Below are positions 34,039-45,839 of a stretch of 64,000 bases of DNA, in pieces. Numbering within the stretch: the first letter of the stretch is position 1; every line of letters starts with the position of its first letter. The DNA lies in NCBI RefSeq assembly GCF_963676685.1, contig NC_092353.1:6848207-6912206 (forward strand), read 5' to 3'. The DNA is from Mytilus edulis (lineage: Eukaryota; Mollusca; Bivalvia; Mytilida; Mytilidae). The notes under the pieces were generated by a model, which ran no database searches, had not been told where the DNA came from, and was given only the letters and a program-made list of their open reading frames with translations. The translations under genes were made by a program, and so were the position numbers.

Positions 34039-34303
34039 AAGAAAGAGGTTTCTGCCAAGCTATTTGTCAGATTATTTGGTGGATGTAGTTAGCGAAGAGT
34101 TTTGAGTGATGATGTTAATCACAAATGTTTTTAAATATTTTTGTATAGCATGTTAAAGTATGTAATATTTTTTCCTATTTTTTTTATTTCATGAATACAC
34201 ATAAAGGTAATAGTATTTGCTAATTTTCAAAGCCTTATATAAAAAAAAAATAAGTAAAAATGAATAATGCGTAGGTTCATTCAGTATTTTCCAGACTGGT
34301 ATA

Positions 34304-35824
34304 ATGAATGAGGAAGAATTGGATTATGGGGAGGAGGAGAACAAGGACCACTTAACTGAACCTAAAAGGCAGGTAGCTATCAGAGGTGAGGCTACAAATG
34401 GCACAGGGAGTGTGATATTTGCTTTCACACATTTACCAATCCAAGAAGACACACCATTCAAACTCATCTACAATGGTATGTGGCGCCAGAGACTGCCTGT
34501 TGGATTTGTGGTACTCAGGAACAGACAGCCAATTTCCTGAACAAGCACATAACTCGCTGTCATCCCACAAATGCTATTGATGCTACCTTTAAGAACAGAG
34601 AAGTGATGTACGCTGATCGAGCTAATGAACGGTCTTCTACGAGATGTTAGCACGTGCACTAGGTACCTCCTTCCTTGTAGGCCTTGAAGAGAAACTGAAT
34701 GCCAAAATGGGAATAAGGACACAATTGCCGCCTACAGAATTTTCATATTTCAGAAGTTTAAACTCGTTAAATTGTATTGAACCTCCCGCTGATTACAAAA
34801 TTCCAGCTACTCCATTATTGGAAATTTATCATATTCTACATTGAAAAATTCTTAAAAATCTCATTGGCTAGCTGGAATTTTGTAATCAGCGGGAGGTTCC
34901 ATACAATTTAATTTCAAGAAAGAATCCACGAGTTTAACTTCTGAAATATGAAAATTCTGGCTGTTAAAATTCGAGGAAAGAAAAACAAAGAGGGACTTCA
35001 AATTGGACAACTGAGTACAAAATTATCCGGACCACTACATATTATAGACTCTCACTTCCATCTAGATCAACTATGCAGGTAGATGGGTAGTGGAGCTTTC
35101 CAGGATCTGGATGACCTTGGTTCCCAAAGCACTTATAAGACAGAGTTAAAATATGCCATTGCTAACTTTGTTTTTCCGTCAGCTTGGCAAAACCGTTTAA
35201 GATTCACCTTTGGCATTCATCCTAAAATTGTAAGCTCATCGTCAACTTCATCTATTGAACATAATTGGACTGATCTTCAAAATTTACTAAAATCAACAAA
35301 AACAGTGGCTGTTGGAGGGATTGGTTTAGATGACTATACTAACCCTTCAAGAAAAGATTTTGAACGACAGATAACATATTTTAGAAAGCAACTTTATTTG
35401 GCCGCAGAATTGAATTTAACCGTAGTTATCCACTCAAGAGGAAAATCATCACTGCATGAACATGTTTTGGCCACATTAAGTGAAATATGTAAACCAGATC
35501 AATTAATTCATTGCCATTGTTTCACCTGTACCACTCAACTTTACTCAGCAGCCGTCAGTCAGTGTTCTAACATTGTTTTTTGGCATTTCCAGATTTATTT
35601 TGAAAGACCGGTACTCAAATATTGTAGAAATTGTGAAAACTTTTGGCATTACATGTGCAGTTTTGGAATCAGATGCCCCATATATCCCTCTTCATTCTCA
35701 CACCATTGGAAATCCTTATTCAGTACATGCAGTAGCACTGAAAATATCTGAGCTTTTACAGCAACCGATTGAGGATGTCTTTAAAATTAGTACTGAAAAT
35801 TCAAAAAATATCTATAAATTATAG
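34304..35824 (+). pseudogene. TatD-family nuclease (TATDN2-like), broken
   Basis: An acidic N-terminus (NEEELDYGEEENKD) is followed, after a frame change near 34475, by a zinc-finger-like CWICGTQEQTANF...HITRCH segment. A palindrome (34735-34959) then interrupts the frame. It resumes with the TatD metal-binding box IIDSHFHLDQL at 35041, hits a TAG at 35080, and continues with FTFGIHP, VAVGGIGLDDY, VVIHSRGKSS and IHCHCF. A one-base slip in the T run near 35575 shifts the frame. It then ends with VLESDAPYIPLHSH and NIYKL at 35824. All TatD metal-ligand boxes are recognisable. TatD proteins are metal-dependent DNases (family knowledge). The copy sits between a Gypsy integrase and a candidate LTR in the same orientation. 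Confidence 0.75.
34735..34959. mobile_element. 225-bp palindromic insertion in the TatD pseudogene
   Basis: It begins CAGAATTTTCATATTTCAGA and ends with the complement TCTGAAATATGAAAATTCTG. Inner blocks 'CCTCCCGCTGATTACAAAAT' and 'ATTTTGTAATCAGCGGGAGG' pair as well. The TatD frame breaks at its left edge and resumes at its right edge. No target duplication was recognised. Confidence 0.8.
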
Positions 35825-35965
35825 TGAGATATAAATACTTGTGACTTTTTATATATATATGTACATATTTTTTGTGTGGGCTAATAATTATATTACCTCT
35901 TTAAAAGGATTTACAGAATGTGTGAATGATGGACATTTATATCTATATATGTAATTAATTATATT

Positions 35966-35989
35966 GGTGGAAGGAATGAGATAGAAGGA
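35966..35989 (+). promoter_or_regulatory. Candidate polypurine tract
   Basis: A run of 24 bases that is purine except for three T residues (GGTGGAAGGAATGAGATAGA and on) ends directly before a TGAAG start of the putative LTR. It is placed as a second-strand primer would be for the element to its left. Confidence 0.4.
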
Positions 35990-36403
35990 TGAAGAATCAG
36001 AGTAATTTATGTTATGCGGAGTTCTAGTGTGCGACAGCTGTGCTGTTCACTTAGAATTTTGTGTAAGGATAGGATGATGAAGAATCAGAGTAATTTATGT
36101 TATGTGGAATTCTAGTGTGCGACATCTGTGCTGTTCACTTAGAGTTTTGTGTAAGGAAGGTAATCGGAATGGTGAAGGAATGTTCAAAGTCACAAAGGAT
36201 GAAGAATCAGAGTAATTTATATTATGCGGAATTCTAGTGTGCGACAGCTGTGCTGTTCACTTAGAATTTTGTGTAAGGATAGGATGATGAAGAATCAGAG
36301 TAATTTATGTTATGTGGAATTCTAGTGTGCGACAGCTGTGCTGTTCACCTAGAGTTTTGTGTAAGGAAGGAGATCGGAATGGTGAAGGAATGTTCAAAGT
36401 CAC
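35985..36403 (+). repeat. Two-level tandem repeat (85-bp subunits in 212-bp units)
   Basis: Subunits begin GATGAAGAATCAGAGTAATT and contain 'TTCTAGTGTGCGACAGCTGT'. They recur four times. Every second subunit carries the extra tail 'ATCGGAATGGTGAAGGAATG', making two units of about 212 bp that are almost identical. This implies recent duplication of a pair. Confidence 0.85.
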
Positions 36404-36797
36404 CCATGTCATTCCGACGAGTTGTTAACATTTAATTACATTGAATTGGATTTTTAATATATGGATATTCGCAATAACGGGTTATGTATATCAAGACATG
36501 AATAAATAAAAATTCTGCGGATAGGAACATTACTGCAATTGCCTTCACAACCATGTGAATGGTCAACAAAAAGAAGATGACAGGAAGGAGTGTAGTGAGT
36601 CTCGGAGGTGATCCTACTCTCAGGAGAAATATATCTCCTTAGCCGGAAGTGAGATCTTCCAATTCGGGGCTTCCTGTTCTTACCCATGTTCTTTGTCAGA
36701 GGTGTGTTACACAGCTCCTACAAGAAGTCTAGATAATATATAGAAGCCACGCTAGTAACTGTCAGTAAGTTATTAGCAAGCCCACACAAACACTTCA
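35990..36797 (+). mobile_element. Candidate 3' LTR of the Gypsy/TatD element
   Basis: It starts TGAAG right after a polypurine tract and could end at CTTCA (36793-36797), giving short inverted termini and TG...CA ends. AATAAA is present at 36501-36506. The tandem units at its start would be U3 enhancer-like repeats. No second copy is in the window, so the LTR status is inferred. An alternative edge pair, TGTGTGGGCT (35872) with AGCCCACACA (36779), is also possible. Confidence 0.4.
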
Positions 36798-38231
36798 ATA
36801 GTTCTAATTAATGAAGTATTTGAAAGTATATTTACAAATGCACAAATCTTCAAATATAATAACCTAGCTTTACAAATTTCGGGCATGGTGATTGCCACTT
36901 CCTCCGTTTGTTTTTATCTAGTTTTACCGCAAAGGAAGGATAAGTCTAGAAAAATTCCGAAAATATCCAACTCGTGTGTTTGCATATTTAGACACGCCCT
37001 CACATTACAATCATTCGAACCGATTGGACCCAGACTCTACATATGCATATGAAGCGTCTGGATAATCGAGACTAGTAATAAAAGCGAGTTTTACCGTTTG
37101 TTTTTTTTTGGGGGGGGGGGGGATTGTTATTGTCTATTTGTCTTATTTGAAAATTATATTCGTCCATTTTGTTTTAAAAATACAGTATGATTTTATCTGT
37201 TTTACCCCATAATTTTTAACAAATGTGTATTCCCAAATGCCTATGCGAGAATTCTTATGTGCAAATTTCTATGTGTCTAGAATGAGGTTCCTGTTAGAAA
37301 TTTAGGTAACATTTTTCTAATATATATACGCTCTTTAGTCGGATTGTCTTTAGACACATTTTCCATTTACATTCTCAATTTTAATAGAAATATGTCTTAT
37401 TTTGAAAATAAAATTTTATTCAGATGCCTGAAAATATGAAGATTTTAAAAAGGCAGACGTGTTGTGTTATATTTGTATTTTTTATTAATTTAATTGTGAC
37501 CTTAGAGTTATTTATGCATCTTTGAACGCGATAAGATGGTTAAATACATTTAAAATACAATATCAATTAAGAAAAGGCTTTCTCCGGGCAAATGGTTTCT
37601 TTTTCAAAATTCAACACTTATCCATTGTATCTATATAACATAATGTAACTTAATGCGACTGTCATACAAGTGATTATTTTTGCTAGCTATAAAACCAGGT
37701 TTAATCCACCATTTTCTACATAAAAAAATACTTGTACCAAGCCAGTAATATATAATTTCTTTTTCAGTCGTTTAATGTGTTTGAGCTTTTGATTTTGTCA
37801 TTTTATAAAGCACGTTCCATTTTAAATTTTCAATAGAGTTTGGTGTTGTTATTACTTTACTTTATACTATGACAGACGGCAACCACTGAATAATAGACCC
37901 CAACAAATAACATCCTTGTATCTTTAGTGAGTTTTTATAAAGACAACAGTACCGATCTATCAGTACTCGCACTTTCCTTAAAGCCAGTTCAGGTAATATA
38001 ACAATAAATAAATAATGTTCTGCCAGACCAAATGGCTTGAGAGAAAAAAGTGCAGTTGTTTTTACAGGTGAACTTGTGATCAATCTAGATGCGATTTATT
38101 AGAATAAGCATTCCCTAATATGTTTGGTAATCTAAGTTCATATGGCTATACATAATATATACCAGTTGCAATAGTCCTTCACGCTATATTATACTTATGG
38201 ATATCAAATTGACCAATATGCAAACTATTGA
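36798..38231. other. Unassigned stretch
   Basis: A+T-rich with a poly(G) run near 37110-37122 and an R5 shred near 37340-37385. A TTTATT near 38094-38099 (AATAAA on the minus strand) may serve the receptor gene ending at 38232. No exon seen. Confidence 0.45.
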
Positions 38232-38694
38232 TCATTTATTCACTTCATCAGGATGTCTCACTCTATTTTTGCCCACAACGGCATAAATTGCACTTGTAGA
38301 AGCTGTTTCTATATTTTTTACAGAATTATTTGTTTTTCGACTTTTGTCTACAACTGCATACACACAACCACTTTCGGTAGGGGCATTGCTATGTTCAACG
38401 CCATCATCTTCTTTGTCTTCTAAATGAGTATTGGTGAATTGACGTGTATTCAGACTTGAATCTTGAATGTTTTTGTTGTCGTCAACAGTACTATAATCAC
38501 CTTCATCGTCACCGCCTATATGTCTAGGTATATCTCCATCAACAGTAGAATAATTAAAATCGATATCGTCATGTCGTTCAGAAGAGGCATACAAAACATT
38601 GTATTTTAGGCCATCGTCATCATCATCGTCGGCGACATAATTACCTCTGTGGTTTGTACTGTTTTCTTCTTTGACATAATGGTGCAACTTTCTC
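38232..38694 (-). CDS. Transmembrane receptor, last exon (cytoplasmic tail with YxxV/L motifs)
   Basis: The acceptor TTTTTATACAATTACAG ends at 38695 on the minus strand. The exon completes the arginine codon split by the preceding intron and reads RKLHHYVKEENSTNHRG to DEVNK at the stop. Of 153 residues many are Asp/Glu/Ser/Thr. Five tyrosine motifs appear: YNVLYA, FNYSTVDG, GDYSTVDD, CVYAVVDK and AIYAVVGK. These resemble SH2-docking tails of scavenger or phagocytic receptors. The frame is open upstream to 38765, but that extension would need a non-ATG start and ignores a good acceptor and a phase match. Together with 41212-41299, 59530-59802 and 60987-61358 this forms one gene. An AATAAA overlaps the stop region. 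Confidence 0.75.
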
Positions 38695-41211
38695 CTGTAA
38701 TTGTATAAAAAGAGTATTAAAATAAACAGAGTCTTTGTCGTAATGGATATCAATGGCGGATCCAAGATAGGCCTCCTCTTTTTGATAGCCTAAAACAATA
38801 AAAAAAAAAATCAATGTTTGTCAAAGAATTTTTCGCTAAACTCCGCTCAGCAGTTTCATTTATAAGGAATAACGTTCCCTTTTAAAATCTTCGAAAAATC
38901 ACGACTCCTATAAAACAAATTGGAAAAAATAGTATTTGTTAAAAGTAAAGTCAATAGAACAATGAAATACATAAACTTTGTAAAATACTACTGATGACAT
39001 GTACCTATTGTTCAATTTTTAGTTTTTTATGTTGAGTTTTTGTATTCTGTTGTCGTGTGTAGTTTTTAGCTATTGCTTTGTCAGTTTATCTTCTACTTAT
39101 CTGGTTATATTATTGCTAAAACGAACATTTCTAGAAAAGAATATTTGTCGACTTATAAATGTAAAGCTTATTTTTAAGTCGTCTTTTCAGTAATCTATGA
39201 AAACGTGAAATGAGATGTCAAACCCTTAGCCTAAAACATACAATATGTAAAGGATTAAAGCAACCCATATTCATTAAATCTTTATATCAAATATTTGCGG
39301 TGCACTTAATATTAATTCATTCTTTGATTTAAAATAAGTAGACTTATATTTGTTTCACTTAAAAATGTACTATTTGATAAATAGTGTCTACATCAGAATT
39401 GTGTTTATTCCTACGCACTGGAAAGCTAAATACATGTTTTTTTTAGTAACACATTTCTGACAAACCAGGAAATTTAATTAAGCCCAGTCTGTAACAGTTG
39501 ACACATATTGAAATTAAAAAATATATATCATCCTATTCAGAGCTTATTACACCAACTAAATGGAGAATTTATCTTTAAAATGCAATAATGTAAAACGGAG
39601 GAGTAATTATGGAACTCTAGTTGTAAATTGGGACAATTGTAAAGCTACTTGAGGTAGATTTTATTCAATATCTTATCACATTATGAAATAAGCCTATTTG
39701 GAGAGAAAACATAATATTTGCATGATTCAAGAATATATCTGTTTTGAAGAAATGTATGAACAAAAATCTGAACGTTATCGAGCAAATCAGGGAGTGCGGT
39801 ATATTACCCTTACATAAAAACAGGAAAAACCACTTTTATCATGAAAGAAATATCTACAACATCTAAATTATTTTCAAAGGAAAAATATCTACAATGTAGA
39901 TAAGAAGAAAAATAAAGAAACTATTGGAATTTTTGAAACAATGATTTTGTTATTGTTCAGTCATTATTAGAATAATAATTCGCTTTTGTCAAAATTGGAG
40001 AAGGAACATCGCTGGTGAACTATTCACGTGGAAGAGGATAATTCGGCTTCATTGAATCCGTATTTATGTTACCTTCAATTTAATCCCTTAGCTAAAGATG
40101 GATTACTCATGAATTAGACGTGTTTAGTTACCAAAAGTACAAGACTGTGAAACAATTAAAAGATACCAAGTTATGTACTTTTTGTAAACTTGGAGAAGAA
40201 ACCATTGAACACCTGTTTTTTGAATGCCCAATAACTTTTCAATTGTGGCAGTCTTTTTCCAATATTGTGAAACTTTTCTTTGTAAATTTGATCTCAACAA
40301 AGAGAATGTGTTTCTTGGTTGCAAACATGAAAGTTTATTATTGAATCTGCTAATCATAATTACAAAGAATTATATATACAAATGTAAATTAAATGAAACA
40401 AAACCAAATATGATCGAGTTAAAGAATGAAATAAAGAAATACCAATTTCTTGAAAATCATATTGCAAAGAAAAATGATAAAGTCCAAGTTTGTGAAAAAA
40501 TTTGGTCTCCTTTACAGGTAATATTTCACTAAGTGTTGTTTTCATATTATCTATGTTGAGTTGAAAGAAAAGAAATAATTTATAATTTTAAATTTATACA
40601 TATTGTAGCAAAACAGATGAGTGAAAATATTAGTGTTGTATGTGAGTAAGTCAGAGAGAGAGAGAGAGAAGAGATAAATCAAATACAATTTATATGTAAC
40701 CTAAAATATTTTTAATGTTAAAAATTAATTAGTCAGAGATTCTTTTTGTATATTGCTATATTTTTTTCTTATATATTCTGTATTACCCCTTGATACAATT
40801 GTCAGGTGGTAGTGTAATGGGGTGTGTAAAATCCTGACTATTGAAAAACAAATGAAAGATAAAAAAAAAAACATTTCAAGAGAAACAAGGGTAAACCATT
40901 TGATTGACTGATTGGCATATATCAAACAGACTTAGAAAACTCCAATTGTACGAGTTCTTGGTCTATTTCTATTTTTATTTATGTTTATATTTGGTTATAT
41001 AACCCTTGACAGTCTTTGGAGGACACCTCAATTGTTAATTAGATTGCGGCTAGACTAAACTACAGAAAAAATGCAGATATAAACTATTGAGCTCATGAAT
41101 TATGGTAAATTGTTTATTTCAGCCATTTTATAATTTTGATATGCGTTTTACTGTGTAGTAAATCAAATACGAGATATAAGTTTTAATATTTTTTACAATT
41201 AATATATGTAC
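38695..41211 (-). other. Receptor intron with a LINE fragment
   Basis: Intron between the membrane exon and the tail exon. It contains an R4-like shred (about 39010-39125), a LINE C-terminal fragment (40120-40545) and an (AG)n run near 40657-40672. The remaining parts (38766-39000, 39130-40110, 40680-41200) show nothing. Confidence 0.6.
40120..40545 (+). pseudogene. LINE ORF2 C-terminal fragment (L1-like)
   Basis: A plus frame reads KLCTFCKLGEETIEHLFFEC, the C-terminal zinc-binding motif of L1-like ORF2 proteins, followed by FQLWQSFSNIVK. A second frame carries on with LLLNLLIIITKNYIYKCKLN. The same motif style ends the full LINE at 47442 (CHICNQLENYEHFFITC). Only the last 100 or so codons are present, with a frame change near 40300. 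Confidence 0.65.
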
Positions 41212-41299
41212 CTTTTGCATAACACAATCACAACTAGTAATGATACAAGGACAACAAACCCACCACCAGCTCCAATAGCTATGTAAAGAATACTGTCAC
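41212..41299 (-). CDS. Transmembrane receptor, membrane-helix exon
   Basis: An 88-nt exon on the minus strand: acceptor ATATATTTTTCAG at 41300, donor AAAAG|GTACAT at 41211. It encodes DSILYIAIGAGGGFVVLVSL and then LVVIVLCK: a 24-residue hydrophobic helix with a GAGGG start, ended by basic residues, as expected for a single-pass type I protein. The entry phase (two bases) fits the phase-1 donor of 59530-59802, and the exit phase (two bases) fits the tail exon at 38694. It is too short for an ORF scan. The helix and both phase matches make it convincing. Confidence 0.8.
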
Positions 41300-41479
41300 C
41301 TGAAAAATATATGAAAAGACTGACTGACAATTGTTTATTCAAGATACAGTATGCTGAGTTGTACACTTCTTTCTTCTATACTACTATACCCGGATTTCTT
41401 TAAATTACGGACTATATTTGTGATAAAGAGTTTGTGGAATTATTTGTCTCAGTTTTTTGTAATTTGTGATTTCTGATTA

Positions 41480-41745
41480 GTTTTAGCTCACCCAATCAAC
41501 AGGGTTAAGTCAGCTTTTCTCCTCAGTTTGCGGTCGTTGCTGTTCATTAACTGTTACTAAAATCTTCTTTACTGCTACCTTTTGGCCAAAGTGAATTAAA
41601 CGTGACCACAAGCTTTTTAATTTTTAACAACTTAAGCTAGAGAACGGCACCAGTTTTCAGACTGTACGCGACGGATGGACTGGACTGACAGACAAGGGCT
41701 GGACTAGATTCACCCATCGTCTAGCGGCGGGGGCATACAAAAAAA
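41480..41745 (+). repeat. Dispersed repeat R6, degenerate
   Basis: 'AGCTCACCCAATCAACAGGG', 'TACTGCTACCTTTTGGCCAA' and 'GGCGGGGGCATACAAAAA' mark a decayed copy. A shorter reverse relative is at 58355-58455 ('TTTGGCCAAAAGGTAGCAGT', 'GGTGAGCTAAAA'). Confidence 0.55.
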
Positions 41746-41879
41746 AACGTGTTTAATACTCATAATTCGTAACTGATACACACTTATTTATTATTTTTTA
41801 TAAGTCTTTTTAGACCGTCGTTTTCCATCGTGTGTATTGCCCATGAATATATTTTAAGCAAATAAACTCATCATAGATA

Positions 41880-42036
41880 CCAGGAGTTAATTTTGTATAT
41901 ACGCCAGACGCGCGTTTCGTCTACAAAAGACTCATCAGTGACGCTCGAATCCAAAAAAGTTCAAAAGGCCAAATAAAGTACGAAGTTGAAGAGCATTATG
42001 GACCAAAATTCCTAAAAGTTTTGCAAAATATAAAAC
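41880..42036 (+). repeat. Dispersed repeat R7
   Basis: Shares 'AAAAGGCCAAATAAAGTACG', 'AAGTTGAAGA' and a GACGCGCG(T/G)TTCG(T/C) core with 56795-56946 in the same orientation. It is a short non-coding family. The central GACGCGCG is GC-rich relative to the surroundings. Confidence 0.75.
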
Positions 42037-44373
42037 GAAAGTTCAATAAAATACGGTAGTTTTTCTTCCTGTAGGTTATTGTGAAAGTTCATTGCAAAGT
42101 TTCCGGTAACCATCACCACACATCTAAAGTTTATAATAAGTTCATTACATTCACCAAGTCCAATAGCTGGATATATTTACACATAGTTCATTTGAATCAC
42201 CAGTTAAATAGTTCGATATACATAGTTCATGTTTTATTTCCGTCACCATCAAAGTATAAAGTTCATCAACTGCTGGAAAGGGCGCACATCTTTGTACAAA
42301 TGTCGTCATCATCATCTCCATTACGTAGTATTTGACGCATCTAGCTGGTTGTTTCGTCCTTCTTAAGAGGCTGTTATCATCGACATTCGGTTAAGTTTTG
42401 TCCTTGACCAATGGCACGGAGGAAGACATCTCTCTGTTGTCAGTAACATCTATTCCAACCAATTGCGAAGACACCATTTGTTTTTACCAAATTGTTCGTG
42501 GCATTAGAACCAGAACTCACAACATTCTTTTTGGCTAACCAAGATATATTCTTAATTAATTAACAGTACAAAAATATGGCTATTCCAATGAAGATGGCAC
42601 CTAAACCCCACTGATAAATTTATCCCAATTTGGACAAACTAAAACTTGTTTACTTCCCCTTAATTTCCTATTTTTTTATTTATCAATCAGATAATTGACA
42701 GTTTGTTAGCACGCCTTAAGTTCCAAAAGTTATCTAAGCCTAGCAAAATTAAGTTTTCACAATTTCTACGTATATAAATCAATACGTTCTTTTTTATATC
42801 AAATTATCTATTTAAAACAAATACGTTCTTTTTTTTTTTATATTAAATTGTCTATTCAAAACAAAAAAAATAAAAGGGGAAAACTGTCGTATACAACTTC
42901 TACAAGTTTTTAAAATCCTACATAATAAAAACAAATATATGTTTATTAACACAAGACATAAAAAATAGATTTAAAATTTCACAAATTAAAAAAAAATATA
43001 TATATAATGTGATCCTTTTCTACAACCCCTACACCTACATAATACCTATAACAAATAATATATACTAAATATTATATGTGTTACTTTGTTCCCAATTGTA
43101 ATACTTTTACAGTTTTATTTTATTTGCTTCATTAATTAATCTTAACGTTAAATATAGACCAACAAATTAACAACATTTAAGATTCCATTAATAAAATTTT
43201 AACTACCTCTTGCGCAATTTGTTACTGACTCTACATTTCATATTTGACAACAAAAACACCTTATTGCGGAAAAAATGTCGTTCTCTGTAATGTATTACAT
43301 TTTTCTAAAATTAGTATATAGTTTCCTTATACTATTTCCTTTCTTTTTTATATATCTATTTTTCATTTGTTTTAAAATTTCAAACCTACTGCCTATCCCT
43401 TTTATACATTTACATACGACTATGTTGAGATCTGAGTTTAAAAATAGTATATACATTTAAAACTTAACTAACATCTTAAAAACTAAAACAATCAAAAAAA
43501 ATCTATAACTACTTATGAACAAAACACATCGTTAAGATTTTTTTTTTCAATTCCTTTATAAATTATTTCCTTATTCTTATCTTAATTTCTAATAATAATC
43601 CTCATATTAAAGTGTTCATGAAAATTTTCAATTTTACTTCAAAGCTAGTTTTCCTTTTATATCAATTATATATTTCATTTACATTTTTGTCAATAGTTCA
43701 TATGTTTCTCATTTTTTTCTTTACAAATATCAGTCTACTACAACAATACTAGTAAATCCTTAAGGGCAAACATATCCATGTTTTTCTTTAATGTGCTACT
43801 TTCTGAAGATACTTCTCTTAATCTATTACAATATGTAAATATGGCGTAATCTAACACCATAAACAACTTGCACCATTTAATAACTTAACATCACTTATGT
43901 TAATCATCCGAAGAAGGGGTTGGAATCTAAAATTATAGACTATTTGTTTTCTCTAAACAAATGTGCGTTAACACTATCCAACTGCGAAACCATCACCCAA
44001 TGGTTCTTACACGCAAACAATGTATCCTCAAAGTACCCTTAACTTCATCTACCAAAGGTTCTAAATCAACCTTAATTGTTCACAACTGTCTTTAAAGTAG
44101 AATTGTTCGAATGTTCAGTATCTCACACGGGCACGTGATCGTATAGTGTAACTGTTCATTCCTGTTAGACTATTTCGGATATTAAGCACATGGGTTCAAG
44201 CCTACCCACGAAGGGGGAGACCTTGGCGGAATCTCCGGTACCAATCTCTTGTACCAAGCTGTCCTCCTTCAAGTCCAAAGCTGGATCTTATATAGTCCAG
44301 TTGTCCATAAACATTGGCCCATAGCTAATGGCCGGTTACGTATTCGTCTGGATGTTAAATAATTCTAGTCTAT
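42037..44373. other. Unassigned A+T-rich intron stretch
   Basis: 42081-42335 has repeated 'ATAGTTCAT' phrases and no real protein. 42340-44140 is very A+T-rich without structure. Near 44198-44230 'CACATGGGTTCAAGCCTACC' is B-box-like, perhaps a SINE relic. Confidence 0.45.
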
Positions 44374-45609
44374 GGCCGTGTTCACATTGACCTAAACTCG
44401 GTGTTGTGTAAGTGTAACTCACACGTAAACTAAACAAAATTACGTTCCCATTGATAAAATTCAATGTTTACATGTAGTGTAAAACATGTTTTGTCTACAT
44501 GCAGTCGATACTCGATGTAGGCCTTGTGTAGATTAAGTGTACACAAAACTAGTCATTTGAAACATTAGTTTCACCGTGTATATTTAAGGAAGAAACAATT
44601 TTTGAATAAAATTGATATTCATAACAATTATTAATAAAGTTCTTTACGGAAATATTTGTCTAAACTTGATATATTTTTTTTTTTTTTTTTTTAAACTTTA
44701 CGTAGCTTTATTAAGCCCTTATCAAGACTCAAAGCAGCATCATTGCCGAACACTAATTCATTTGAGAATTAAGGTCTTTCCGAATCGACTTGACTTGCAC
44801 AGAAATGTTTGCCACTGGTCTTTACTCAAACAACGGTTCACTCATAAATGCATTACTTAAAAAATGTGAGGTAAATGTATTGTTTGTTTAGTACATGTAT
44901 CTCGGATCCGTTAAATTACCCTTAAATAAAAACAACATTACTCCCTCCTTTGCCAAATACTCCTTGGAGAAGAAATACCATTTGAAACAAAAAGAACGAA
45001 TAGGAATATAGTGATCCCTAATATATCATTCCTTCTTCTCCTTCAATCTCTGTACCGTAATTTCTGTACCGACGTAATGCATTGGCTTTATGAGAATAAA
45101 AATATTTATCCATATTGGTATTATATTAGTAGGTTTCTCTATATGAATTGCATTTTGAATAAAAAAAGCATATTCACCTGAGAAAGTGAAATTTTTCCGC
45201 GCAAACGTTTTATTCCGTTTTTTTTTTTCGATGCTGGTAATCAATTTTTTTTCAACATTTAACACTATAATGTATGGGGAAACCCTTGATTTATAATAAT
45301 TTTGTATCATCTGCAGGACCTTTTATTTTTATCCAATTGGGGTTCGGAATATTTCCATCGATACCCCCCCCGATTTGAAGTCAAATGGTCGTTCCCTTAC
45401 TGCTAGAAAAGTTGTCAGAAAACTTTGCATTCGGTTATACGTAATGAACATTTAAATGACATAGAGTTTACAAGTGTGAACAAATATTATGTACAGGTAA
45501 TTAAACAAGGTGTATAGATGTGAACAAATTTAATGTGAAACCAATGGCCAGTACGTTAAACTAATTGTAAACAAGTTTACTGTACATGGCGTTTGGTGTG
45601 AACACGGCC
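44374..45609. mobile_element. 1236-bp TIR element flanked by TAT
   Basis: The ends GGCCGTGTTCACA (44374) and TGTGAACACGGCC (to 45609) are perfect short inverted repeats. Diverged inverted similarity continues inward. TAT flanks both sides (44371-44373 and 45610-45612), a possible 3-bp target duplication as in Harbinger-like elements. A T20-type tract lies near 44674-44692. ORFs at 44612-44860 and 45026-45310 have no recognisable transposase motif. It is non-autonomous. Confidence 0.7.
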
Positions 45610-45839
45610 TATGGTTAATTGTCAAACCCTGAAGGATACATGTTATTTCACAGTAGACATGGTCATTTATTGGCTGCAGGGTATACATGGTATGTCTATA
45701 ATATTTGAACAGATCGTTATTTAAAAGTGTCCAAAGTGTACATGATTGTTATTGAATTGTTTAATTCCTTTTTAATAAATTTCCTAATTAATACTCCTTG
45801 ATAATTAATGATATGAAACACAATTGTGTTACAAATACA

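Noticed and set aside
35872..36788. Alternative LTR edges TGTGTGGGCT...AGCCCACACA
   Set aside because: The inverted ends are good, but no polypurine tract precedes 35872; the 35990 start has one, so it was preferred. Kept open at low confidence.
38695..38765. Extension of the receptor tail ORF with a second membrane-like segment
   Set aside because: It would start at a non-ATG codon. The acceptor at 38695 has a pyrimidine tract and the only phase that joins the membrane exon.
42081..42335. 84-codon frame in the receptor intron
   Set aside because: Built from repeated ATAGTTCAT-like phrases with no protein features.
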